Of a stretch of 64,000 bases of DNA, positions 9,200-17,296 are shown piece by piece. The notes under the pieces are model-generated. The model ran no database searches, had not been told where the DNA came from, and was given only the letters and a program-made list of their open reading frames with translations. Every line of letters starts with the position of its first letter. The stretch's first letter is position 1. The DNA is taken from NCBI RefSeq assembly GCF_002803155.1, contig NZ_NNBP01000010.1:62001-126000 (forward strand), given 5' to 3'. The position numbers and the translations under genes were made by a program. Source of the DNA: Streptomyces sp. CB02959. GTDB taxonomy: Bacteria; Actinomycetota; Actinomycetes; Streptomycetales; Streptomycetaceae.

Positions 9200-9212
9200 T
9201 TTACTCCTTGAC
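9200..9212 (+). promoter_or_regulatory. Rok7B7-type motif upstream of xylF
   Basis: TTTACTCCTTGAC matches all 13 positions of TTKAMKHSTTSAV, the motif I recall as proposed for Rok7B7. It overlaps an imperfect palindrome (TTAAGGA, 5 bases, TCCTTGA at 9193-9211) and ends in a TTGAC that could be a -35 element. It lies about 75 bases before the xylF start. Confidence 0.5.
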
Positions 9213-9286
9213 GGTCGGCTGGCGGCCGAGTTGACTTCCAGCCACCTCGGCCGCAACGACGCGGCCATGTCAGGGAGGCAACCCCC

Positions 9287-10378
9287 ATGAATGTGTGGAC
9301 GCGTCGCGTCGTCATAGGCACCGCCGCCGTCTCGATGGCGCTCTCCGTGGCCGCCTGCGGCAAGGCCGGCGACGGCGGCAAGAGCGGCGGCGACGGCAAG
9401 ACCATCGGTCTGCTGCTGCCGGAGAACAAGACCACCCGTTACGAGACCTTCGACCGCCCGCTGATCACCAAGAAGATCGAGGCGCTCTGCGGCGACTGCC
9501 AGGTCAAGTACAACAACGCGGACCAGGACACCCAGAACCAGAAGAAGCAGTTCGACGCCCTGATCACCCAGGGCGTCAAGGTGATCATCCTGGACCCGGT
9601 CGACTACAAGGCCACCAAGTCCTGGGTGAACCAGGCCGCCAAGAAGGGCGTCAAGGTCGTCGCGTACGACCGGCTGGCCGAGGGCAACATCTCCGCCTAC
9701 GTCTCCTACGACAACGAGAAGATCGGCCGCCTCCAGGGCCAGGCGCTGGTCAAGGCGCTCGGCGACAAGGCCAAGGACAGCAATGTCGTCATGATCAACG
9801 GCTCGCCGACCGACCCCAACGCTCCGTTCTTCAAGCGCGGCGCCCACAGCGTCCTCGACAAGCAGGTCAAGAAGGTCGTCTACGAGCAGGACATCCCGGA
9901 CTGGTCGTCGGACGAGGCCAACAAGAAGATGGCCGCCGCCATCGACTCGCTCGGCAAGGACGGCATCCAGGGCGTCTACTCCGCCAACGACGGCATGGCC
10001 GGCGGCATCATCACCGCCCTCAAGCAGCAGGGCATCAAGGTCCCGGTCGGGGGCCAGGACTCCGAGCTCGCGGGTCTGCAGCGGATCCTCACCGGCGACC
10101 AGGCGTTCACGATCTACAAGCAGATCCAGCCGCAGGCCGACACCACCGCCGAGATCGCGGTCCGGCTGCTCAAGGGCGACAAGATCGACTCCCTGACGCC
10201 CACCAAGGTCGACAGCCTCAGCGGCGAGGTCAAGGGCATCCCCGCCAAGCTCTACGACGCCCAGATCGTGACCAAGGACAACATCGAGGACACGGTCGTC
10301 AAGGACAAGGTCTACCCCGCCAGCCGGATCTGCGCCGACGACGCCAAGGCGGCCTGCGAGGCAGCGGGCATCAAGTAA
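9287..10378 (+). CDS. xylF: Xylose-type ABC transporter, substrate-binding lipoprotein
   Basis: This 363-residue lipoprotein has a signal peptide ending in the lipobox VAAC (Cys24), a short Gly/Lys linker and a periplasmic-binding-protein-like I fold of the XylF/RbsB group. It captures a pentose outside the cell and hands it to XylGH. An AGGGAGG ribosome site precedes the ATG. The operon is placed directly after the ROK regulator gene, as in S. coelicolor SCO6009-6011. Xylose as the ligand is inferred from family and synteny. Confidence 0.88.
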   Translation: MNVWTRRVVIGTAAVSMALSVAACGKAGDGGKSGGDGKTIGLLLPENKTTRYETFDRPLITKKIEALCGDCQVKYNNADQDTQNQKKQFDALITQGVKVIILDPVDYKATKSWVNQAAKKGVKVVAYDRLAEGNISAYVSYDNEKIGRLQGQALVKALGDKAKDSNVVMINGSPTDPNAPFFKRGAHSVLDKQVKKVVYEQDIPDWSSDEANKKMAAAIDSLGKDGIQGVYSANDGMAGGIITALKQQGIKVPVGGQDSELAGLQRILTGDQAFTIYKQIQPQADTTAEIAVRLLKGDKIDSLTPTKVDSLSGEVKGIPAKLYDAQIVTKDNIEDTVVKDKVYPASRICADDAKAACEAAGIK

Positions 10379-10382
10379 GGCG

Positions 10383-10410
10383 GGGAGCGGGTCCCGTCCG
10401 GCCCGCTCCC
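10383..10410 (+). terminator. Inter-cistronic hairpin between xylF and xylG
   Basis: GGGAGCGGG and CCCGCTCCC pair across a 10-base loop a few bases after the xylF stop. In binding-protein operons such hairpins often protect or partly terminate the first message so that the binding protein is made in excess. Confidence 0.5.
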
Positions 10411-10542
10411 GTTCCGCCCCCGGTCCGGCAGGCGCCCGACAGCCGTCCGGCAGTCGTCCGGCCGCCGCACCGGGGGCCCGCACACCCCCGCACTCGCACC
10501 ACCATTCCCGCCGTACCGACGGCGGTGAAGGAGATGATTCAC

Positions 10543-11334
10543 GTGTCCGCTCCGCCCGTGCTGGCGTTGCGCGGAGTCTCCAAGCGGTTCGGCGCCGTCC
10601 AGGCGCTCACCGACGTCACGCTGGAGATCCACGCCGGTGAGGTGGTCGCCCTCGTCGGCGACAACGGCGCCGGAAAGTCCACCCTCGTCAAGACCATCTC
10701 GGGCGTCCACCCGGTCGACGACGGCGTCATCGAATGGGAGGGCGCGCCGGTCCGCATCGCGAAGCCGCACGACGCCCAGGGCCTCGGCGTCGCCACCGTC
10801 TACCAGGACCTCGCGCTCTGCGACAACCTCGACGTGGTCGCCAACCTCTACCTCGGCAACGAGCTGAGCACCGCCGGCGTCCTCGACGAGATCGCCATGG
10901 AGAAGCGGGCCAAGGAGCTCCTCGACACCCTGTCCATCCGGATCCCCAGCGTCCGGATCCCGGTGGCCGCGCTCTCCGGCGGCCAGCGGCAGGTCGTCGC
11001 CATCGCCCGCGCGCTGATCGGCGAGCCGAAGGTCGTCATCCTCGACGAGCCGACCGCCGCCCTGGGCGTCGAGCAGACCGCGCAGGTCCTCGACCTGGTC
11101 GAGCGGCTCCGCGAGCGCGACCTCGGCGTCATCCTGATCAGCCACAACATGGCCGACGTACAGGCCGTCGCGGACCGGGTCGCGGTCCTGCGGCTGGGCC
11201 GCAACAACGGTGTCTTCGACGTCGCCGACACCTCCCACGAAAAGATCATCGCCGCCATCACCGGTGCCTCCGACAACGCCGTCACCCGCCGCAAGGCGCG
11301 CACCGACCAGCTCAAGAAGGAGGCCGGGGCGTGA
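10543..11334 (+). CDS. xylG: Xylose-type ABC transporter, ATP-binding protein
   Basis: This single-domain ABC ATPase (263 residues) powers XylH. It shows Walker A GDNGAGKS near residue 39, the signature LSGGQRQ near 144, Walker B VVILDEPTAA near 164 and the switch His in LISHNMADV. Many XylG/RbsA proteins carry two ATPase domains; this one has a single domain. GTG at 10543 is preferred because the GAAGGAG site (10527-10533) abuts the ATG at 10534 with no spacing. Its stop codon lies inside the start of a repeated spacer that leads into xylH. Confidence 0.85.
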   Translation: MSAPPVLALRGVSKRFGAVQALTDVTLEIHAGEVVALVGDNGAGKSTLVKTISGVHPVDDGVIEWEGAPVRIAKPHDAQGLGVATVYQDLALCDNLDVVANLYLGNELSTAGVLDEIAMEKRAKELLDTLSIRIPSVRIPVAALSGGQRQVVAIARALIGEPKVVILDEPTAALGVEQTAQVLDLVERLRERDLGVILISHNMADVQAVADRVAVLRLGRNNGVFDVADTSHEKIIAAITGASDNAVTRRKARTDQLKKEAGA

Positions 11335-11410
11335 GCGAGCGCAGCGAGCGAACCATCGAAAGGTGCGCGCCCCGCACATGCGGGGCCGAGCGAAGCGAGG
11401 TTTCGGCATG
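11332..11410 (+). repeat. Inter-cistronic spacer repeat, copy 1 (xylG-xylH)
   Basis: The spacer begins at the xylG stop with TGAGCGAGCGCAGCGAGCGA, holds AGGTGCGC, an internal short inverted repeat (CCCCGCACATGCGGGG), then CCGAGCGAAGCGAGG, and ends at the xylH start ATGAGC. The same order of blocks occurs on the other strand between fadA and fadB (19445-19523). The GAGCGAAGCGAGG block sits where a ribosome site would be. Confidence 0.8.
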
Positions 11411-12682
11411 AGCGAGCAGCAGACTGCCGAGGCCACGCCCGGCACCCCGCAGCCGGCCGCCGTCGATCCCCGGCTGCTGGTCCGGGAGAAAGGATTCTCC
11501 GGCTACTTCGGCGAGTTCGCGCGCCGGATCCGCGGCGGTGAGCTGGGGTCCCTGCCGGTCATCATCGGCCTGATCGTCATCGCGGTCGTCTTCCAGCTCA
11601 AGAACAGCAGCTTCCTGTCCGCGGACAGCCTCGCCAACATCGGCGTCTACACCTCCGGCCTGGGCATCATGGCCGTCGGCATCGTCTTCGTGCTGCTGCT
11701 GGGCGAGATCGACCTCTCGGTCGGCTCGGTCGCCGGCGTCGGCGCGGCGGTCTGGGCGGTGCTCAGCGTCACCCACGGCGTCAACGACTGGCTCGCGGTG
11801 CTGATCGCGGTGGCCGCCGGCGCCGTCATCGGCGTCCTGCATGGATTCTTTTTCGCCAAGATCGGGGTGCCCGCGTTCGTCGTCACCCTGGCCGGGTTCC
11901 TCGGCTGGAGCGGCCTGCAGATCTGGCTGATGGGCAAGGAAGGCTCCATCAACACGCCCAGCGGCAGCCTGGTGGAGAACCTCACCGGCTACTACTTCGA
12001 GGACAAGGCCGCCGCCTACGGCCTGGCGCTGATCGCGGTCCTCGGGTACGCGGGCTCGCTGCTGCTGGAGGGCCGGCGCCGCCGGACCGCGGCCCTGCCG
12101 TACCGGCCGTTCAGCGAGATCCTGCTGCGCACCGGCGTGGTCGCGGTGATCGCCTTCGCCGTCGCCTACGTCCTCAACGAGCCGTCCGGCGCCCGCGGCC
12201 TGCCGCTGGCCCTGGTGCTCTTCCTGGCCGTCCTGGTCATCGCCGACTTCGTGGTGCGCCGCACCGGATACGGCCGGCAGATCTTCGCGGTCGGCGGCAA
12301 CGCCGAGGCGGCCCGCCGGGCCGGTATCAACGTCAACCGGGTCCGGATCACCGTCTTCGCGATCTCCGGGATGCTCGCGGCCTTCGGCGGCCTGTTCATC
12401 GCCAGTCTCTCCGGCGGCGCCACCAAGAACCTGGGCTCCGGAAACACCCTGATGAACGTGATCGCGGCGGCCGTCATCGGCGGCACCAGCCTCTTCGGCG
12501 GCCGCGGCAAGATCTGGTCCGCGCTGCTGGGCATGCTGGTCATCCAGTCGATCCAGCAGGGGCTGAACCTGCTCGGCATGGCCAGTGAGATCCAGTACAT
12601 GATCACCGGCGCCGTGCTGCTGGCCGCCGTGGTGATCGACTCGCTGTCGCGCCGGACCCAGAAGACCGCCGGCCGCACATGA
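11408..12682 (+). CDS. xylH: Xylose-type ABC transporter permease
   Basis: This 424-residue integral membrane protein belongs to the BPD_transp_2 (RbsC/XylH) family, with about ten hydrophobic segments and the family-typical stretch reading VGSVAGVGAAVWAVLS near residue 110 and GYGRQIFAVGGNAEAARRAG near 290. It forms the channel for the sugar delivered by XylF. ATG at 11408 is chosen because it ends the repeated spacer exactly as in the fadB copy. A strong terminator follows. Confidence 0.87.
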   Translation: MSEQQTAEATPGTPQPAAVDPRLLVREKGFSGYFGEFARRIRGGELGSLPVIIGLIVIAVVFQLKNSSFLSADSLANIGVYTSGLGIMAVGIVFVLLLGEIDLSVGSVAGVGAAVWAVLSVTHGVNDWLAVLIAVAAGAVIGVLHGFFFAKIGVPAFVVTLAGFLGWSGLQIWLMGKEGSINTPSGSLVENLTGYYFEDKAAAYGLALIAVLGYAGSLLLEGRRRRTAALPYRPFSEILLRTGVVAVIAFAVAYVLNEPSGARGLPLALVLFLAVLVIADFVVRRTGYGRQIFAVGGNAEAARRAGINVNRVRITVFAISGMLAAFGGLFIASLSGGATKNLGSGNTLMNVIAAAVIGGTSLFGGRGKIWSALLGMLVIQSIQQGLNLLGMASEIQYMITGAVLLAAVVIDSLSRRTQKTAGRT

Positions 12683-12731
12683 CCGCCGCTGTGTCATAGG
12701 ACGGCAACAGTCTCCGCGGAACGGCGGGATC

Positions 12732-12764
12732 CGGCCCCCATCGAAAGCCCCCCGATGGGGGCCG
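12732..12764 (+). terminator. Terminator of xylFGH
   Basis: CGGCCCCCATCG and CGATGGGGGCCG pair perfectly over 12 bases with a 9-base loop, about 50 bases after the xylH stop. Confidence 0.75.
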
Positions 12765-12923
12765 CGCCGTGCCCGGTGAGCCGCCACTACGGCCGGGAGG
12801 CAGGCGTTCGACCGGCCCTCACCCGAGTGACATACATCGCCGGGCCCGGCCGCGCCGGCGCCGGCCGCGACATTAGACTCATCTGATCGGCAAGCTCGAC
12901 CTACGGCAGCAAGGAGGCATGGG

Positions 12924-14903
12924 GTGGCATTGCTGACCCGTATCAAGGGGCCGCGCGACCTGGACCGGCTCTCCCCCGAGCAGCTCACGCAGCTGGCGGG
13001 GGAGATCCGTGGGTTCCTCGTCGACGCGGTCTCCAAGACCGGCGGACACCTCGGCCCGAACCTCGGCGTGGTCGAGCTGACCATCGCCCTGCACCGTGTT
13101 TTCCATTCCCCCAAGGACAAGGTCCTGTGGGACACCGGACACCAGTCCTACGTCCACAAGCTGCTGACCGGCCGCCAGGACTTCTCCCAGCTCAAGGCCA
13201 AGGGCGGCCTCTCCGGCTACCCCTCCCGGGCCGAGTCCGAGCACGACGTCATCGAGAACAGCCACGCCTCCACGGTGCTGGGCTGGGCCGAGGGCATCGC
13301 CAAGGCCAACGAGGTCCGCGGCCGGGACGACCGGGTGGCGGCCGTCATCGGTGACGGCGCCCTCACCGGCGGTATGGCCTGGGAGGCGCTCAACAACATC
13401 GCCGCCGCCAAGGACCGCCCGCTGGTCATCGTCGTCAACGACAACGAGCGCTCCTACGCGCCCACCATCGGCGGCCTCGCCAACCACCTCGCCACCCTGC
13501 GCACCACCGACGGCTACGAGCGCTTCCTGGCGCGCGGCAAGGACATCCTGGAGCGCACCCCGGTCGTCGGCAAGCCGCTCTACGAGACGCTGCACGGCGC
13601 CAAGAAGGGCCTGAAGGACTTCATCGCGCCGCAGGGCATGTTCGAGGACCTGGGCCTGAAGTACGTCGGCCCGATCGACGGCCACGACATCGAGGCGCTG
13701 GAGTCCGCGCTGACCCGCGCCAAGCGGTTCGGCGGCCCGGTGATCGTCCACTGCCTCACCGAGAAGGGCCGCGGCTACCAGCCCGCCCTCCAGGACGAGG
13801 CGGACCGCTTCCACGCCGTCGGCAAGATCCACCCCGACACCGGCCTGCCCGTCTCCTCCGGCGGCAAGGACTGGACGTCCGTCTTCGGCGACGAGATGGT
13901 CGCGCTGGGCAACGAGCGCGCGGACATCGTCGCCATCACGGCGGCCATGCTCCAGCCGGTCGGCCTGGAGAAGTTCGCCAAGGCGTTCCCGGACCGGGTC
14001 TACGACGTCGGCATCGCCGAGCAGCACGCCGCGGTCTCCGCGGCCGGTATGGCCACCGCCGGACTGCACCCGGTCTTCGCGGTCTACGCCACCTTCCTCA
14101 ACCGCGCCTTCGACCAGGTCCTGATGGACGTCGCGCTCCACAAGTGCGGCGTCACCTTCGTCCTGGACCGGGCCGGCGTCACGGGCACCGACGGCGCCTC
14201 GCACAACGGCATGTGGGACATGTCGCTCCTCCAGGTCGTCCCCGGCCTGCGGCTGGCGGCGCCGCGCGACGCCGAGCAGGTGCGCGCCCAGCTGCGGGAG
14301 GCCGTCGAGATCGACGACGCCCCGACCGTGGTGCGCTACTCCAAGGGCGCGGTCGGTCCGGCCGTCGAGGCGGTCGGCAAGGTGGGCGGCATGGACGTGC
14401 TGCGGGAGCCCGCCGCCACCGGGCGTCCGGACGTCCTGCTGGTCTCGGTCGGCGCGCTCGCCCCTATGTGCCTGGAGGTCGCCGACCTGCTGGACAAGCA
14501 GGGCATCTCCACCACCGTCGTCGACCCCCGCTGGGTCAAGCCGGTCGACGAGGCGCTGCCGGGCCTGGCCGCGAAGCACCGGGTGGTGGTCACCGTCGAG
14601 GACAACATCCGTACCGGCGGCGTCGGTTCCGCCGTCGCCCAGGCGCTCCGGGACGCCGGGGTGGACGTCCCGCTGCGCGACTTCGGTATCCCCGAGCGGT
14701 TCCTGGACCACGCCTCCCGCAAAGAGGTCATGGCCCAGATCGGGCTCACCGCGCCGGACATCGCCCGTCAGGTGACCGGTCTGGTCGCCAAGATGGACAA
14801 CCGCGACGAGGACGCCGGAAGCGCCGACCCGGCCGCCGCGGCCGCCGCCCCGGAGGACGCCGCCGAGGTCGTGGCCGAGCCCGCCGAGGCCGCCCGCGAC
14901 TGA
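12924..14903 (+). CDS. dxs: 1-deoxy-D-xylulose-5-phosphate synthase
   Basis: This 659-residue thiamine-diphosphate enzyme condenses pyruvate and glyceraldehyde 3-phosphate to DXP, the first step of the MEP isoprenoid pathway, in the cytoplasm. The ThDP/Mg motif GDGALTGGMAWEALNN lies near residue 145, the pyrimidine-binding domain with DVGIAEQHAAV near 360, and a transketolase C-domain follows. The last ~40 residues are an Ala/Glu-rich extension beyond the usual family length. GTG at 12924 follows AAGGAGG. In Streptomyces a paralogue is usual elsewhere, so this may be one of two. Confidence 0.96.
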   Translation: MALLTRIKGPRDLDRLSPEQLTQLAGEIRGFLVDAVSKTGGHLGPNLGVVELTIALHRVFHSPKDKVLWDTGHQSYVHKLLTGRQDFSQLKAKGGLSGYPSRAESEHDVIENSHASTVLGWAEGIAKANEVRGRDDRVAAVIGDGALTGGMAWEALNNIAAAKDRPLVIVVNDNERSYAPTIGGLANHLATLRTTDGYERFLARGKDILERTPVVGKPLYETLHGAKKGLKDFIAPQGMFEDLGLKYVGPIDGHDIEALESALTRAKRFGGPVIVHCLTEKGRGYQPALQDEADRFHAVGKIHPDTGLPVSSGGKDWTSVFGDEMVALGNERADIVAITAAMLQPVGLEKFAKAFPDRVYDVGIAEQHAAVSAAGMATAGLHPVFAVYATFLNRAFDQVLMDVALHKCGVTFVLDRAGVTGTDGASHNGMWDMSLLQVVPGLRLAAPRDAEQVRAQLREAVEIDDAPTVVRYSKGAVGPAVEAVGKVGGMDVLREPAATGRPDVLLVSVGALAPMCLEVADLLDKQGISTTVVDPRWVKPVDEALPGLAAKHRVVVTVEDNIRTGGVGSAVAQALRDAGVDVPLRDFGIPERFLDHASRKEVMAQIGLTAPDIARQVTGLVAKMDNRDEDAGSADPAAAAAAPEDAAEVVAEPAEAARD

Positions 14904-14924
14904 CCCGCGCCCCGCACCGCCCGC

Positions 14925-14973
14925 CCGATGGGCCGGCCGGACGTCCGCACGGATGTTCCGGCCGGCCCATCGG
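14925..14973 (+). terminator. Terminator of dxs
   Basis: CCGATGGGCCGGCCGGA and TCCGGCCGGCCCATCGG form a perfect 17-bp stem with a 15-base loop, 21 bases beyond the dxs stop. Confidence 0.85.
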
Positions 14974-15107
14974 CAACTCCGGGCTTCCCACCCCATCGGG
15001 TGAATCCGCGGTTCTGGAAGGCCCGCCGACGCTGACCATTTCAAGACATTGCGGAGACTCGGTCAGTTCAGGAGAGTTGCGAGGGTCGTCCAGGCGGAGG
15101 TTCGCCC

Positions 15108-16682
15108 ATGAGCACAGAGCACGGACCACAGGGACACGGACCAGGGGGCCCGCCGCAGGGGCCCCGGAGCGAGACGCGCCGCGACCGCGGCGTCCTGCGA
15201 ACGAAGAGCATCGAGCAGTCGATCCGGGACACCGAGGAGCCCGAACACGCCCTCAGGAAGTCCCTCTCGGCGCTCGACCTGACCGTCTTCGGTGTCGGTG
15301 TGGTCATCGGCACCGGCATCTTCGTCCTCACCGGAAAGATCGCCAAAGAGCAGGCGGGACCCGCCGTCGCGCTCTCCTTCGTCGTCGCCGGCGTGGTCTG
15401 CGCGCTGGCGGCGCTGTGCTACGCGGAGTTCGCCTCCACCGTGCCGGTCGCCGGGTCGGCGTACACCTTCTCGTACGCCTCGCTGGGCGAACTGCCCGCC
15501 TGGATCATCGGCTGGGATCTGATCCTGGAGCTGGCCCTGGGCTGTGCGGTGGTCGCCGTCGGCTGGTCCGGCTACGTGCGCTCCCTGCTGGACACCGGGG
15601 GGCTGCACCTGCCGCCGGTGCTGTCCGGCAGCCACGGCGGGCGGTTCGGCTTCGATCTGCTCGCCTGCATCCTTGTCCTGGTGATCACCGGCATCCTGGT
15701 GCTCGGCATGAAGCTCTCCTCCCGGGTGACGGCGGTGGTCGTCGGCGTCAAGGTGACCGTCGTGCTGCTGGTCGTCATCGCCGGCGCGTTCTTCGTCTCC
15801 GGGGCCAACTACCGGCCGTTCATCCCGCCGAGCCAGCCCGTCGCCGCCGGCGGCGGACTGGCAGCGCCGCTCTCCCAGCTGATGTTCGGCTTCGCCCCGT
15901 CCCACTTCGGCGTGATGGGCATCTTCTCGGCGGCCGCGGTGGTCTTCTTCGCCTTCATCGGCTTCGACATCGTCGCCACCGCGGCCGAGGAGACCCGGAA
16001 CCCGCAGCGCGACGTACCGCGCGGCATCCTCGGCTCCCTGGCCATCTGCACGCTGCTCTACGTGGCCGTTTCGGTGGTCGTCACCGGTATGGAGAAGTAC
16101 AGCCAGCTCTCCGTGGACGCCCCGCTCGCCGACGCCTTCAAGCACATCGGGTACCCCTTCTTCGCGGGCCTGATCAGCTTCGGCGCGGCGGTCGGCCTGA
16201 CCTCGGTCTGCATGATCCTGCTGCTCGGCCAGAGCCGGGTGTTCTTCGCGATGAGCCGGGACGGGCTGCTGCCCCAGGTCTTCTCCCGCGTGCACCCGAA
16301 GTTCGGCACCCCGCACCGGTCGACCATCGCGCTCGGCATCGTCGTCGCGGTGGTCGCCGGATTCACCTCCATCGACGTCCTGGCCGAACTCGTCAACATC
16401 GGGACGCTCTTCGCGTTCGTCGTGGTCGCCGTCGGCGTGGTCCTGCTCCGCCGTTCCCGCCCCGACCTGCCGCGCGCCTTCCGGACCCCGCTCGTGCCGT
16501 ACATCCCGCTGCTGTCGGTGCTCGCCTCGCTCTGGCTGATGCTCAACCTGCCCGCCGAGACCTGGATCCGCTTCGCCCTCTGGATGGCGCTCGGGTTCGT
16601 CGTCTACTTCGTCTACGGGCGCGGCCACAGCCGCCTCGCCGTCCGGCAGCGGCAGCGTGACGAGGCCGACGCCCGGCCGTAG
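15108..16682 (+). CDS. APC-family amino acid permease
   Basis: This 524-residue protein has a ~50-residue charged N-terminus and about 12-14 transmembrane segments. The motif GVGVVIGTGIFVLTG near residue 62 is the substrate-binding first helix of the amino acid-polyamine-organocation superfamily, and FFAFIGFDIVATAAEETRNP near 285 is typical of the YfnA/cationic amino acid transporter subgroup. It should import an amino acid by proton symport or exchange; the actual substrate cannot be told. It stands alone between the dxs terminator and the convergent NYN gene. Confidence 0.88.
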   Translation: MSTEHGPQGHGPGGPPQGPRSETRRDRGVLRTKSIEQSIRDTEEPEHALRKSLSALDLTVFGVGVVIGTGIFVLTGKIAKEQAGPAVALSFVVAGVVCALAALCYAEFASTVPVAGSAYTFSYASLGELPAWIIGWDLILELALGCAVVAVGWSGYVRSLLDTGGLHLPPVLSGSHGGRFGFDLLACILVLVITGILVLGMKLSSRVTAVVVGVKVTVVLLVVIAGAFFVSGANYRPFIPPSQPVAAGGGLAAPLSQLMFGFAPSHFGVMGIFSAAAVVFFAFIGFDIVATAAEETRNPQRDVPRGILGSLAICTLLYVAVSVVVTGMEKYSQLSVDAPLADAFKHIGYPFFAGLISFGAAVGLTSVCMILLLGQSRVFFAMSRDGLLPQVFSRVHPKFGTPHRSTIALGIVVAVVAGFTSIDVLAELVNIGTLFAFVVVAVGVVLLRRSRPDLPRAFRTPLVPYIPLLSVLASLWLMLNLPAETWIRFALWMALGFVVYFVYGRGHSRLAVRQRQRDEADARP

Positions 16683-16769
16683 TTGCGAGAGGGCGGGAGT
16701 GCGGCGGTACGGCACCGGCCGGCCGCCGCGGTCCCGCCCGTGCGCGGCCGCGGACGCCGCTCTGACGGA

Positions 16770-17168
16770 CTATGAGGCCCCGCCCCGACCCCTGCCGCCC
16801 CGGACCGTCCGCGGGCCCGCCACGCGGGCGCCCAGGGCCTGTACGCGTTCGCGCAGTCCGCGGTCCGCGGTGACCACCAGGCAGTCCCGCTCCGCGCCCT
16901 CCTCGGCCACCAGCCGCACCATCGCGTCGTCGCCGCTGCCGTCCGCCGACACCACCCGCACGCCCGGCACCGACGCCACCCCGCGCGCCGCGCCCTCCAC
17001 CACCAGGACCAGTTCCAGCGGCGGATCGACCAGCCCCGGCAGTCCCGTCCCGGCGTGGCCGACCAACGCGTCCCGCAGCCGCTCGGCGGCGCCGCGCCGG
17101 TCCCGCCACCAGCCGTCGGGCACCGACCCGACGACGTTCGCGGCATCGACAATGACCAAGGAATCCAT
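16770..17168 (-). CDS. NYN (PIN-like) domain protein, probable RNase
   Basis: This 132-residue protein reads as one NYN domain: it opens with VIVDAANVVGS, has an acidic pair in SADGSGDDAMV near residue 80, and ends the core with VVTADRGLRERV near 100. The spaced aspartates are those that bind metal in PIN/NYN ribonucleases, so an RNA-cleaving role is likely; the target is unknown. It is on the minus strand downstream of the fadAB terminator, so it probably has its own promoter in the 130-base gap. Confidence 0.8.
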   Translation of the reverse strand: MDSLVIVDAANVVGSVPDGWWRDRRGAAERLRDALVGHAGTGLPGLVDPPLELVLVVEGAARGVASVPGVRVVSADGSGDDAMVRLVAEEGAERDCLVVTADRGLRERVQALGARVAGPRTVRGGRGRGGAS

Positions 17169-17226
17169 ACCGCCAGCCTGCCACGGGCGGGGGGCCGCCG
17201 GCCGCCCGGTGGGCGCCGCACGCACG

Positions 17227-17262
17227 ACGCGCGGACCGGCTCCACCGAGCCGGTCCGCGCGT
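17227..17262 (-). terminator. Terminator of the fadA-fadB operon
   Basis: ACGCGCGGACCGGCTC and GAGCCGGTCCGCGCGT pair perfectly over 16 bases with a CACC loop, 35 bases past the fadB stop on the minus strand. Confidence 0.85.
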
Positions 17263-17296
17263 CGAGTTCCGCGGGGCTGCCGTCCGCTACGGGCCC

